DNA from: Gammaproteobacteria bacterium
Lineage (GTDB): Bacteria > Pseudomonadota > Gammaproteobacteria > Burkholderiales > Burkholderiaceae_C
Assembly: GCA_018815325.1 (NCBI GenBank)
Contig: JAHIYE010000023.1
Span: 1 to 64,000, forward strand
DNA length: 64,000 nucleotides
Direction: 5' to 3'
This document shows positions 8,062 to 16,449 of this stretch, piece after piece (positions within the stretch are counted from its first letter, which is position 1; each line of letters begins with the position of its first letter). The notes under the pieces were generated by a model. That model saw only the letters and a list, made by a program, of their open reading frames with translations, ran no database searches and was not told where the DNA came from. The position numbers and the translations under genes are program-made.

Positions 8062-9909
8062 TCAAAGTCCCAGGCGTTTGCGGGTCTCGGGCTTGAGCGT
8101 GCCGTCGGCGTTCCAGCCACGCACCTCGTAGTACTTGGGCAGCATCTGCGGCAGCATGCTGACCTTGCCTTTGGCCGGGCCGGTTTTGGCGGCTTCGGTC
8201 AGCAGGCGTTTGGGCAGTGAGTCGTCCTTGCTGGTGAAGCCGGCACGGTTGTTGAAGTCGCGCTCCATGTTCCAGATGCGCTCGCCGATTTTCTCCAGCT
8301 CTTCGGTGGTGTACTGGTCACCCAATGCGCCCTGCAACTGCGGTGCCAGATCCGCCAGCCCCCAGGCAAAAGTGGTGAACACACACAAACCAGAGGAATC
8401 AAATGCGGCAGTGGCATCCTGGAACGCCTTGACGAGTTCGGGTTTGCCTTCATGCTCCAGCGGATCGGTCTTGACCGGAATGCCCAGCACCTCGGAGGCA
8501 ATCGTGTAGCCCCGCAGATGGCAGCCGCCCCGGTTGCTGGTGGCATAGGCCAGGCCAATGCCCTGGATACCGCGGCCGTCATAGGCCGGGAATTCCTGGC
8601 CCTTGGAGGTCATGGACAGGTCGGGGTGGCCGTATTTGGCCGTCAGGCGCTTGGAGCCCTGACCAATTTCCTTGCCGAAACCACGACCGTAGATGGTTTC
8701 CTCGGTCAGAAAGGCCAGCGCCTGGGCCGAGCCGAACGGCGCCTCGATGCCGATCTGCTCCTTGGTCAGCACGCCTTTTTCATACAACTCCATCACGGCC
8801 CCGATCGTGGCACCAAAGCTGATGGGGTCGATGCCCTCCTCGTTGCACAGCATGGTCGCGTACTGCAGGGCCTCCAAGTCGTTCACGCCATTGGCAGCCC
8901 CCAGTGCCCAGGCGGCTTCGTACTCCAGACCACCGGATGCCCCCCAGTACTGCGGCTTGTTGGCCACGGTGAAGTGTTTCTCGTCCATCTTGCTGATGCG
9001 CCCACAGGCGATGGTGCAACCAAAGCAGGCCTGGTTGGTCACCAGCTGCTTCTTGCCGTCCGACTTGCGCGGCGTGGCCATGGCTTCAGCAGAAATATCC
9101 TTCGCGCCTTCGAACTGCACGTCCTGGTGGTTGCGTGTGGGCAAGGCACCCACCTCGTTGATCACGTTCATCAGCACCTGCGTGCCATAGGCCGGCAGGC
9201 CCTGGCCGGTAACGGCATTCTCGGCAAGGATCTTCTTCTTCTCGGCCACAGCCTTCATGAAGGCCTTGGGATTGTGGATATTGCCCACGCCCTTGGTGCC
9301 GCGCACGGCAATGGCCTTGAGGTTTTTGCTACCCATCACGGTGCCCACGCCCGAGCGGCCCGCCGCACGGTGCAGGTCGTTCACCACGCTCGCGTACAGC
9401 ACGCCGTTCTCGCCGGCCTTGCCGATGCTGGAGACACGCGTCAGTGGGTCCTGCAGGCTTTTCTTGAGCATCTCCTCGGTCTGCCACACGCTCTTGCCCC
9501 ACAGGTGGGCAGCGTCGCGCAGCTCAGCCACATCGTCACTCACAAAAAGGTAAACCGGCTTGGGGCTCTTGCCCTCAAAAATCACCATGTCCCAGCCCGC
9601 CATCTTGAACTCGGCACCCCAGTAGCCGCCCGAGTTGGAGCAGGCAATGGCCCCGGTTAGCGGACTCTTGGTAATGACGGTGTAGCGCCCGCCGGTAGAG
9701 GCCATGGTGCCGGTCAGCGGCCCGGTGGACCAAATGATCTTGTTGGCTGGCGAGAGTGGATCGACTTTGGCGTCCACCTCTTCCACCAGGTATTTGGAGC
9801 CCAGGCCGCGTGAACCCAGGTAAGCATGCGCCCAATCCATATTGAGCGGCTCGGACTTGACGGTACCTTTGGTCAAGTCAACGCGAAGGATTTTTCCTGC
9901 CCATGACAT
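8062..9909 (-). CDS. aorB: tungsten-containing aldehyde:ferredoxin oxidoreductase, catalytic subunit
   Basis: 615 residues from the ATG at 9909 (GGAGAA upstream). AOR-family features: N-terminal domain MSWAGKILRVDLTKG, STGPLTGT and SNSGGYWGAEFK (pterin contacts), the iron-sulfur cysteines CFGCTIAC with a fourth Cys in the late motif FDSSGLC, and NEEGIDPISFGATIGAVMELYE. The family oxidises aldehydes to acids with a tungsten bis-pterin centre next to a [4Fe-4S] cluster. Flanked by aorA (12 bases upstream) and aorC, so probably the cytoplasmic NAD-linked AorABC type. The tungstate transporter encoded at 28-30 kb could supply its metal. Confidence 0.93.
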   Translation of the reverse strand: MSWAGKILRVDLTKGTVKSEPLNMDWAHAYLGSRGLGSKYLVEEVDAKVDPLSPANKIIWSTGPLTGTMASTGGRYTVITKSPLTGAIACSNSGGYWGAEFKMAGWDMVIFEGKSPKPVYLFVSDDVAELRDAAHLWGKSVWQTEEMLKKSLQDPLTRVSSIGKAGENGVLYASVVNDLHRAAGRSGVGTVMGSKNLKAIAVRGTKGVGNIHNPKAFMKAVAEKKKILAENAVTGQGLPAYGTQVLMNVINEVGALPTRNHQDVQFEGAKDISAEAMATPRKSDGKKQLVTNQACFGCTIACGRISKMDEKHFTVANKPQYWGASGGLEYEAAWALGAANGVNDLEALQYATMLCNEEGIDPISFGATIGAVMELYEKGVLTKEQIGIEAPFGSAQALAFLTEETIYGRGFGKEIGQGSKRLTAKYGHPDLSMTSKGQEFPAYDGRGIQGIGLAYATSNRGGCHLRGYTIASEVLGIPVKTDPLEHEGKPELVKAFQDATAAFDSSGLCVFTTFAWGLADLAPQLQGALGDQYTTEELEKIGERIWNMERDFNNRAGFTSKDDSLPKRLLTEAAKTGPAKGKVSMLPQMLPKYYEVRGWNADGTLKPETRKRLGL

Positions 9910-9920
9910 GGTGATTCTCC

Positions 9921-10397
9921 TTAAGTAGCCGAAGGCTGGTTGCCGAGCTTGTCCGCCCACTGTTCCATCTTGCCCAGGCCCGTCCAGTTGGCATCGATGA
10001 AGGTGATCGCGCCCGTGGGGCAGGCATCGGCACAGGCCGGCTCGCCACCGCAGAGGTCGCACTTCTGTACCTTGCCGGTTTCCTGCACATAGTTGATGGT
10101 GCCGAACGGGCAGGCAATGGTGCAGACCTTGCAACCCACACAGGTGCTGTCATTCACCACCTTGGCGCCGGTGAGCTTGTCCAGCGTGATGGCCTCCACC
10201 GGGCAGGCATGCAGGCACCAGGCCTCGTCGCACTGGGTGCAGGTGTAGGGCACTTTTTTGCCGGTGTGGTGGAAGTCAAATACCTTGATACGGGATTTGG
10301 CGGTGGCGAAGGTGCCGTAGTTCTCGAAGGAACAGGCCATTTCGCACTGCAGACAGCCTGTGCACTTGTCTGCGTTGATGTGCAACACCTTTTGCAT
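9921..10397 (-). CDS. aorA: 4Fe-4S polyferredoxin electron-transfer subunit, AorA-type
   Basis: 158 residues with four cysteine clusters: CTGCLQCEMAC (residues 12-22), CTQCDEAWCLHACP, CVGCKVCTIACP and CDLCGGEPACADACP, consistent with four [4Fe-4S] centres. This is the electron wire between the catalytic tungsten subunit and the FAD subunit. GGAGAAACAC lies just before the ATG. First gene of the minus-strand aor operon. The divergent regulator starts 279 bases away, with a 12-bp direct repeat in between. Confidence 0.9.
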   Translation of the reverse strand: MQKVLHINADKCTGCLQCEMACSFENYGTFATAKSRIKVFDFHHTGKKVPYTCTQCDEAWCLHACPVEAITLDKLTGAKVVNDSTCVGCKVCTIACPFGTINYVQETGKVQKCDLCGGEPACADACPTGAITFIDANWTGLGKMEQWADKLGNQPSAT

Positions 10398-10421
10398 ATG
10401 TGTTTCTCCTGTGGGTAGCGA

Positions 10422-10449
10422 TGCCTATGAAGCACCTTGCCTATGAAGC
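10422..10449. promoter_or_regulatory. 12-bp direct repeat in the aor promoter region
   Basis: TGCCTATGAAGC occurs at 10422-10433 and again at 10438-10449, a 16-bp period, within the aorA leader. It is a candidate activator site for the divergent GAF-Fis regulator or simply a local duplication. I could not find a convincing sigma-54 -24/-12 element next to it. Confidence 0.4.
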
Positions 10450-10676
10450 GAATTGCATATGAATTGTTGAATTCAGCGCCTGATTTACCGCTAGGGATAA
10501 CCCTCGTTTATCGTGAAGTAGCAATCTAATTCTCATGTTGCGACAGTTCCCCACGCTGCGTTTCACCCGGCTGTCTCAGCTGGCGGTCGACTCGTGCAGC
10601 TTCGAAAGCTGACTGACAAACTCCGGTTCATGCCTGTTCATTTTTCGTATCTTGGTTTCTAATAGGAAGCGAGTAT

Positions 10677-11885
10677 GTGCAAGTGCAAGCCCGACGAGAA
10701 GCCATGAAACCCACTGTTGCCAGCCGCCCCCGCACCAGCCCCCCGCATGACCGGCTGGCCCAGATCGAGCATGCCCGCCGCGCGGTGATCCAGAACGAGT
10801 CCCTGAATTCGCAGCTCAGCACCGGTCCTTGGATCGAGCCCTGGATCGAGCGCTCCTGGCGCCGCTGCCTGGCCAGCGGTCACCGGCCAGACCAGCACGT
10901 AAATTTCGAGCAACTCTCGGCGCAATCCATGCGCCACAGCGCCGAGGCCAATCAGGCGCTGGTGCAGGTGGCGCGTCCTGTCCTTGAGCGGCTGGGCCAA
11001 GCCCTGGCCAGCACCCGCTATTTCGCCATCCTTACCAATGCCGAGGGCGTTGTGGTTGATGTGAACGGCCCGATCGACCGGCAAGACCGCCGCGCCAACC
11101 TCATCACCCGCATCGGCGTGGACCTGTCAGAAAATGCCGTGGGCACCACGGCCATCAGTGCCGCGCTGACCGAGCTGCACCCCGTGTGGCTGCACCGCGG
11201 CGAGCACTTCTTTGCTGACACCTCGGTCTATAGCTGCGCCGGTGCTCCCCTCTTTGGGCCGCAAGGCCACTGCGTGGGCATGCTCGACCTCACCGGCATT
11301 GAGGCGCCCGAGCGGCCCGAGCTGCGTCACCTGGTCACGCAGTCGGCCCGCAGCATCGAAAACGCACTCACCCTGCACGAGCCGCATGCCCTGCTGTTGC
11401 GACTCAACTGGCCAGGTCGCACGCTGGGTGAAGATGCCGACGGCCTGATCGGCCTCGACCCCGACGGCTTTGTCATCACCGCCAACTCCGCTGCGCGCCA
11501 GATGGTGCCGCAACTGCCCTCACACGCAGAGCGCGCTGCGCGCCGCGTGCACTGCAGCGATTTGTTTGCCCTGCCCTACCAGATGCTGTTTGATGCGGCC
11601 CTCTCCTCCGCCCCTGCGCCGCTGGAGGTCCCCATGTGGTCAGGCCTGCGGCTCACTGCGCTACCGCTCTCGGGTAGGCGCAAGAACCGCACCGCCGGCG
11701 CGCTCAAGCTTGCCCTGGCAGCCAACACCAACGCCCGCCCGCCCCGTGCGTCGCTCAAGGAGGTGGAGATCGACCTGATCCGTCAGGCCGTGACCGAGGC
11801 ACGCGGCAACGTCATGCAGGCCGCCCGGGTGCTGGGCATCAGCCGCGCCACGGTGTACCGCAAGCTCGGGCGCCAATCCTCTTGA
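10677..11885 (+). CDS. GAF-domain transcriptional regulator with Fis-type helix-turn-helix, no AAA+ domain
   Basis: 402 residues from a GTG at 10677 (AGGA upstream); an ATG at 10704 is an alternative. The N-terminus has the SWRRCLASGHRP stretch found in AcoR-type activators, then a GAF sensor (about residues 95-235: STRYFAILTNAEGVVVDVNG, ITRIGVDLSENAVGTTAI, LFGPQGHCVGMLDLTG), a PAS-like middle (GLIGLDPDGFVITANS), and a C-terminal Fis helix-turn-helix (EARGNVMQAARVLGISRATVYRKL). AcoR relatives usually carry a sigma-54-interacting AAA+ domain between these; no Walker A or GAFTGA is present. Divergent from aorA, so likely its regulator, sensing an aldehyde or related ligand (inference). Confidence 0.85.
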   Translation: MQVQARREAMKPTVASRPRTSPPHDRLAQIEHARRAVIQNESLNSQLSTGPWIEPWIERSWRRCLASGHRPDQHVNFEQLSAQSMRHSAEANQALVQVARPVLERLGQALASTRYFAILTNAEGVVVDVNGPIDRQDRRANLITRIGVDLSENAVGTTAISAALTELHPVWLHRGEHFFADTSVYSCAGAPLFGPQGHCVGMLDLTGIEAPERPELRHLVTQSARSIENALTLHEPHALLLRLNWPGRTLGEDADGLIGLDPDGFVITANSAARQMVPQLPSHAERAARRVHCSDLFALPYQMLFDAALSSAPAPLEVPMWSGLRLTALPLSGRRKNRTAGALKLALAANTNARPPRASLKEVEIDLIRQAVTEARGNVMQAARVLGISRATVYRKLGRQSS

Positions 11886-12055
11886 CGCTGGAGACTGGTT
11901 TGTCGTGGCTCCACGCTTTGGCTCAACCTGCTGCAGGTGGTGCGCTACGCCGCGTTTTGTTTTATATCTTCGTCGGGTTCAAGGCTGCAGCGGTCTGAAA
12001 AGCAAGCCAGGCACCAGCCAAGATCGAATCCGATATCGTCAAGCCTGAAGTCACA

Positions 12056-12445
12056 ATGGAAAAACGCCCGGTCGTACTAGTCGTCGAGGACCATGTCGTG
12101 AACCGCATGGTGGTGAAAGCGATGCTGGACAAACTCGGCTGGCACCCTGTGATGGCTGAGAATGGCCAGCAGGCACTGGAGCTGCTGGCCAGCTGGCAAG
12201 GCAAGCCGCCTGCACTCGTTCTGATGGATTGCCAGATGCCGGTCATGGACGGCTTCGAGGCCACTCGCGCCATCCGCGCACGCGAAGCCGAGCAGGGTTT
12301 GCCTCACATGCCGGTTGTCGCCCTGACAGCCAACGCATTTGCGGAAGACAGCGCGCAGTGCTTCGCCGCCGGCATGGATGATTTCCTGAGCAAGCCTCTG
12401 GCACTTGATGCACTGCAGGCGTGTCTGAAAAAACACGCGCCCTAG
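12056..12445 (+). CDS. stand-alone response-regulator receiver protein
   Basis: 129 residues comprising one CheY-like receiver domain: VVEDHVVNRMV with the acidic pair, the phospho-acceptor Asp in LVLMDCQMPVMDGFEAT, the Thr in VVALTANAF and the Lys in DDFLSKPL. The sequence style (QMPVMDGFEATRAIR) is that of receivers at the C-terminus of hybrid histidine kinases, but a stop codon lies shortly upstream in frame and no kinase is encoded nearby. Could be a phosphorelay intermediate or a detached piece of a lost hybrid kinase. Confidence 0.85.
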   Translation: MEKRPVVLVVEDHVVNRMVVKAMLDKLGWHPVMAENGQQALELLASWQGKPPALVLMDCQMPVMDGFEATRAIRAREAEQGLPHMPVVALTANAFAEDSAQCFAAGMDDFLSKPLALDALQACLKKHAP

Positions 12446-12495
12446 CCGATACCGGCTGGCCTGACTCCAGCAAGCCGCGCCGCTGATGCGGCACC

Positions 12496-12518
12496 GGACC
12501 TCAGAAGACCCGAGGTCC
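12496..12518. terminator. possible terminator hairpin after the receiver gene
   Basis: GGACCTC and GAGGTCC form a 7-bp stem with a 9-base loop, 50 bases after the receiver gene. No U-tract follows directly, so intrinsic termination is uncertain. Confidence 0.35.
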
Positions 12519-12673
12519 TGCCCATCAAATAAAAATATTCGCCGGCTTGTGTAATAAAACAGGGGGTATCTACGAATAAGTAAGTAGACCATGAGCAAAA
12601 GGAGTCCTCTCCGGGCAAAACGGTCTGACTGTCAGTTGTCATCAATCCACTTACCTATATCGGAGATATTTCA

Positions 12674-12967
12674 ATGGCTTCAACTCAATTCAAAACTGGT
12701 GCCTCATTTGCCTTGACCGCCGCGCTGCTGGCCTTGTCGGCATCGTCTATGGCAGCAACACTTCCCAAAGGCGCCACCGGCCAGGCGATCAGCGCAACAG
12801 ACATGGTGCATTGCTACAACGTCAACGAATGCAAGGGCCAAAGCGACTGCAAGACCACTGCAAGCGCCTGCAAAGGCCAGAACGCCTGCAAGGGTCAGGG
12901 TTTCAAGGCCCAGGCTGCTGGTGCCTGCCTGAAAAGCAATGGCGTGATTGGCGACCTGAAAGGCTAA
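12674..12967 (+). CDS. bufA: bufferin-type RiPP precursor, BufA2-like
   Basis: 97 residues with a Sec signal peptide ending about residue 28 (SSMAA-TLPKG), so periplasmic. The mature part holds six cysteines in a regular pattern, C-x5-C-x5-C-x6-C-x5-C-x12-C, with CKGQ repeated three times (ECKGQ, ACKGQ, ACKGQ). This is the precursor type of bufferins, periplasmic copper-buffering peptides whose cysteines are converted to thiooxazoles by an MNIO enzyme. The maturase fusion is encoded 93 bases downstream on the same strand. GGAG lies 8 bases before the ATG. Product identity rests on the pattern and context. Confidence 0.82.
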   Translation: MASTQFKTGASFALTAALLALSASSMAATLPKGATGQAISATDMVHCYNVNECKGQSDCKTTASACKGQNACKGQGFKAQAAGACLKSNGVIGDLKG

Positions 12968-13060
12968 GCAGCCGAACGCTGGGCGCAGACTCCTGCGTCC
13001 AGGCTTGCAGAGCGGGCTTGCGCTTAAACACGTCCGCCCTGCCTACCCCGTTAGCGTCCC

Positions 13061-14821
13061 ATGTCAGCACCGCAGTCAACATACTCCTCCGCACACCACA
13101 GCGCCCCTGCCAGGTCCATAGCCCGCACCGGCACTGGCTTCGGCCTCGGCCTGCGTACGCCGCACTACAACGATTTCCTGACAGCCAGGCAACCGTTGGA
13201 CTGGCTCGAAATCATCACTGACAACTTTCTGGTTGAAGGCGGCAAGCCTCTTGTGATGCTGGACCGCCTGCGACGCGACTACCCCATGGCCATGCACGGC
13301 GTGGCCATGTCCATTGGCGGTGCCGATGGCATCGACAAACCCTACCTGCATCGCGTGAAGGCGCTGGCTGACCGCATCGAGCCCCTGTGGGTGTCCGACC
13401 ACCTGTGCTGGACCGGCACGCCACCGCAGCACCTGCATGACCTCTATCCGCTGCCCTACACCGATGAAGCTGCACGCCATGTGATCGAACAGATTGGCCG
13501 CGCCCAGGACATACTGCAGCGCCGCCTGGTGCTGGAAAATGTCTCCAGCTACATCGACTTCAAACACAACGCTTCCAGCGAGTGGCAGTTTCTGGCACAC
13601 ATTGCCCAGGCCGCCGATTGCCTGCTGCTGCTCGATGTCAACAACGTCTACGTGAGCAGCGTGAACCATGGCTTCGATCCCATGACCTACCTGCGCGCCC
13701 TGCCAGCTGCGCGCGTGCAACAGATTCACCTGGCGGGCCACTCCCATAACGGCAGCTACATCATCGACACACATGACCACCCGGTAGCCCAACCCGTCTG
13801 GGACCTCTACGCACAGGCCTGTCGTCTGTTTGGCTCCGTGGCGACCATGATCGAGCGCGATGACGACATCCCCGACCTGGCCACGCTGATCGCCGAGCTG
13901 GGTATTGCCCAGCGCATCGCCGCCGATGTGGCCCATGAGGAGCGCACAGTCGCACCCGGCACGCCCACATGCGCAGCGGCCAGCCTGCCGTCTGCCGAAC
14001 CAGCGGCAGCTGAAACACCCGCATTACCCGCGGCACCGGCATTAGGGCAAGTGCAGAGCCGCATTGCCGACTACATCCTCAACCGGCCCGCGACAGATCA
14101 AGGACCCGCGACTGAACTCATTCGCACACCCCCAGGCGCCAGCGCCGACCAACGCCTGGGCATTTACCACCATGCCTATCGCGCCCGTCTGGCCGAGGTG
14201 CTGGCCGAGAGCTTTGCAAAAACCTATCTCTACATGGGCTCGGACCAGTTCGACCGCGACGCCAAGGCATTCGCCGTCAGTCATCCGCCGACAGTCCGTA
14301 ACCTGGGGCACTACGGCACAGAATTTGTGGACTACCTCGCCGCGCTCTACCCGGCCAACCCCGAGCTACGAGAACTGGCCCAGCTCGATTGGGATTTGCG
14401 CACCACCTTTGATGGCCCCGATGTACCCGCGCTGGACGCAGCCACGGCTAACGCGGGCACGCACACGGAAGAAGGACCCCAATGGCTGAACCAGTTGCAG
14501 CCACTGCACCCCAGCCTGAAGTTACGCGCCATCAGTACCAATGTCGTGCAAATCTGGCGCGCCATTGACATGGACGCAGAAGTGCCTGAGGTCGTTCATC
14601 ACGAGGCTCACAAGACCCTGATGGTGTGGCGCAAGGCCCTGCAGCCGCACTTCCAGACCCTGGAGCCCGACCAGGCCACATTCATGCAGGCGCTGGCAGC
14701 GGGCGGATCGATTGATGCCACTTGCACAGCGTTCGCAGGCACCGAGGTCCTGCCCGACCCGCAACGCCTGGCTGCCTGGCTTCAGGTCTGGCTGGAAGAC
14801 GGCTTGCTGCGCTCAGCATGA
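13061..14821 (+). CDS. fused bufferin maturase: MNIO (DUF692) domain plus DUF2063 partner domain
   Basis: 586 residues. Residues about 25-290 are the DUF692/MNIO TIM-barrel with its metal ligands visible: DWLEIITDN, MHGVAMSIG, WVSDHLCW, LENVSSY, LLDVNNVYV, IHLAGH, DTHDHP, MIERDDD. An Ala/Pro-rich linker (about 295-335) leads to a DUF2063 (BufC/HvfC-type) domain: RLGIYHHAYRARLAEVLAESF, DYLAALYP, LAQLDWDLRTTFD. MNIO enzymes oxidise precursor cysteines using a mixed-valent iron centre; the DUF2063 partner is normally a separate protein that helps bind the precursor. Here both are one chain, beside a single precursor gene. No good ribosome-binding site at the ATG. Confidence 0.88.
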   Translation: MSAPQSTYSSAHHSAPARSIARTGTGFGLGLRTPHYNDFLTARQPLDWLEIITDNFLVEGGKPLVMLDRLRRDYPMAMHGVAMSIGGADGIDKPYLHRVKALADRIEPLWVSDHLCWTGTPPQHLHDLYPLPYTDEAARHVIEQIGRAQDILQRRLVLENVSSYIDFKHNASSEWQFLAHIAQAADCLLLLDVNNVYVSSVNHGFDPMTYLRALPAARVQQIHLAGHSHNGSYIIDTHDHPVAQPVWDLYAQACRLFGSVATMIERDDDIPDLATLIAELGIAQRIAADVAHEERTVAPGTPTCAAASLPSAEPAAAETPALPAAPALGQVQSRIADYILNRPATDQGPATELIRTPPGASADQRLGIYHHAYRARLAEVLAESFAKTYLYMGSDQFDRDAKAFAVSHPPTVRNLGHYGTEFVDYLAALYPANPELRELAQLDWDLRTTFDGPDVPALDAATANAGTHTEEGPQWLNQLQPLHPSLKLRAISTNVVQIWRAIDMDAEVPEVVHHEAHKTLMVWRKALQPHFQTLEPDQATFMQALAAGGSIDATCTAFAGTEVLPDPQRLAAWLQVWLEDGLLRSA

Positions 14822-14860
14822 AATCGCTGTCAGCGCCACGTTGACCCGACTCGCCGGCGC

Positions 14861-15466
14861 TCACAGATCCGGTTCATAGCGTTTGGCCATCGCTTCGCGC
14901 GTTTCCGGGGCGGCGATGATGCCCGTCTGATCGCTGATCATCTTGCCCGCGGTCGGGAGTGTCGTTCTTGGAATGACAGCGCTCGGCTCCCAGAGCTTCG
15001 AGCGCATGAAGGCCTTGGCACAATGCAGGTAGGCCGCCTCCACACTGACCCGCACCACCAGCCTTGGCGCACGTCGCTCCGTCGTGCATGCGGCAATGTC
15101 CTCTGTGGACTGGGAGAGTACGGCTGTGCCGTTGACGCGCAAGGTCTCATCAAATCCAGGGATGAGGAACAACAGCCCAACCTTTCCCGTAGAGACAATG
15201 TTTTCGAAGGAGTCCAGACGATTGTTCCCTGGTGCATCCGGAATCAGGAGCTCGCCGGTAGCGGTGATCTTGATGAACCCGGGCGCCCCGCCGCGCGGAG
15301 AGGAGTCCATGTTGTAGGCGCTGTCGCAGGTGGCAAGAATCACAAAGGGCGACAGCTCAATGAACTTGCGGCAATGCACATCCAGCGCCGCAATTTGCTT
15401 CCTGACCGCACGCGCTTGTGGCGTGCCGTACAACGCGCGTAGTGCAGCAATCGATTCAACGTTCAT
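14861..15466 (-). CDS. pyridoxamine 5'-phosphate oxidase-family FMN-binding protein
   Basis: 201 residues. The split-barrel flavin-binding fold is suggested by SPFVILATCDSAYNMDSSPRGG (residues 39-60), DAPGNNRLDSFENI, VGLLFLIPGFDETLRVNG and the late AYLHCAKAFMRSKLWEP. It resembles the DR_2398-like branch of PPOX-class proteins, which are uncharacterised or suspected general flavin reductases, not the vitamin B6 enzyme. Convergent with the bufferin maturase gene, 39 bases apart. An 8-bp tandem repeat lies about 70 bases upstream of its start. Confidence 0.85.
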   Translation of the reverse strand: MNVESIAALRALYGTPQARAVRKQIAALDVHCRKFIELSPFVILATCDSAYNMDSSPRGGAPGFIKITATGELLIPDAPGNNRLDSFENIVSTGKVGLLFLIPGFDETLRVNGTAVLSQSTEDIAACTTERRAPRLVVRVSVEAAYLHCAKAFMRSKLWEPSAVIPRTTLPTAGKMISDQTGIIAAPETREAMAKRYEPDL

Positions 15467-15532
15467 GGGTGATAAACCTCAGGTAATGAGAGCGCAGTCT
15501 AATCACAACAGGAACGCCCTGCTGTCGCCCTG

Positions 15533-15580
15533 GTGCAAAGGTGCAAAGGTGCAAAGGTGCAAAGGTGCAAAGGTGCGCAG
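15533..15580. repeat. 8-bp tandem repeat (GTGCAAAG)x5 plus one degenerate unit
   Basis: Five perfect copies of GTGCAAAG at 15533-15572, then GTGCGCAG at 15573-15580. It sits between the grpB-like stop and the PPOX gene start, both on the minus strand. Copy number could vary by slippage. Confidence 0.9.
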
Positions 15581-15592
15581 TCGATGGCGCAG

Positions 15593-16129
15593 TTAAGCCG
15601 CTCTTGAAACTGACCGAATAAACGCTTCTTTCGCATGCGTGTAGGCCTCCCGGTCACTGGCGTGCTGCGCTGCCAGTTCGGTCTTGAGCGCAACATAGCT
15701 CGCAGCGAGTTCAGGTCGTGCGCACAGCGCATCGCGAAAACGCAGTCGCTCTGTCCAGGGCTCCGCACCGTGGACGACCACGTGAAGGTGATGGGTTCTA
15801 TGCCCATTGGCCCAGCGCATGAACCACTTTCGATCCGTCAAGGTTAGGTTGAACTCGGCCGACGTGGTGTAGCCAGAGCGGCAAAGCGGCTCCGCAAGTG
15901 CTTCAGCAACGGCCATCGACTCAACGCCGGCCAGGATGTCAATGATGGGCTTGGACGACATGCCCGGCACGGCTGTGCTGCCGATGTGTTGGATATCGAT
16001 GAACTTGCCGGGAAACAGCGACAGCAGGCGCTTGCGTTCCCGATGAAACCCCTCGGGCCACGATGCGTCATAGGCGTGCAACTGCACCTCCTCGTGTATG
16101 GCAGCCAGCAGAGATGCTTGTTCATCCAC
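15593..16129 (-). CDS. GrpB/UPF0157-family nucleotidyltransferase-like protein
   Basis: 178 residues, the usual length for the family. Recognised by HAYDASWPEGFHRERKRL, IQHIGSTAVPGMSSKPIIDI (the conserved GST-x-VPG-x-x-KPIID motif, residues about 48-66), and HHLHVVVHG plus RLRFRDALCARPELAASY in the second half. The fold belongs to the nucleotidyltransferase superfamily; substrates are unknown, and the name GrpB is historical and does not mean the heat-shock nucleotide exchange factor GrpE. Monocistronic on the minus strand. Confidence 0.9.
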   Translation of the reverse strand: MDEQASLLAAIHEEVQLHAYDASWPEGFHRERKRLLSLFPGKFIDIQHIGSTAVPGMSSKPIIDILAGVESMAVAEALAEPLCRSGYTTSAEFNLTLTDRKWFMRWANGHRTHHLHVVVHGAEPWTERLRFRDALCARPELAASYVALKTELAAQHASDREAYTHAKEAFIRSVSRAA

Positions 16130-16449
16130 AATGGTTCTTCCAAGACAGTTATCGCTTGAGCGAAGGCTTCAGTCGCAATCTTCGGTTCCGGCTTCGGCTC
16201 CAGCAAACTGAACACATCTCGAAGGCGCCCGTCCGGAGAGTCGTGCCCAGACCGCAACACCTGGAAGCACCCGCCTGAGACGCTCGGTTGCAAGTGTAGG
16301 GATATTCATGGGCAAGCGACCAAGGTGGTAATTCTGATGCCTGGCACGCTTCCCGGCAAGATGGCAAAATCGCCCCTCCCCGCAGGTTTGTCTGCGCACT
16401 CATACATCAAGTTCCGGGCTGCGGCCATTGCGTTCCCTTTTTCCATTTC
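16130..16449. other. intergenic region without a recognised gene
   Basis: 320 bases between the divergent grpB-like and yegD-like genes. It presumably holds both promoters. Short open frames cross it on the minus strand, but none has a family resemblance or ribosome-binding site that I can see. Confidence 0.5.

Noticed and set aside
8452-9660. Long open frame antisense to aorB (and similar ones opposite dctM, polA and others)
   Set aside because: They mirror GC-rich codon structure of well-recognised genes, have no family resemblance, and lack ribosome-binding sites.
10398-10676. Sigma-54 promoter before aorA
   Set aside because: I looked for GG-N10-GC type -24/-12 elements on the minus strand and saw none convincing; the regulator also lacks the AAA+ domain.
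15844-16293. Alternative minus-strand frame overlapping grpB-like gene and its upstream region
   Set aside because: Its second half is the shadow of the GrpB-family gene and the first half has no recognisable homology.
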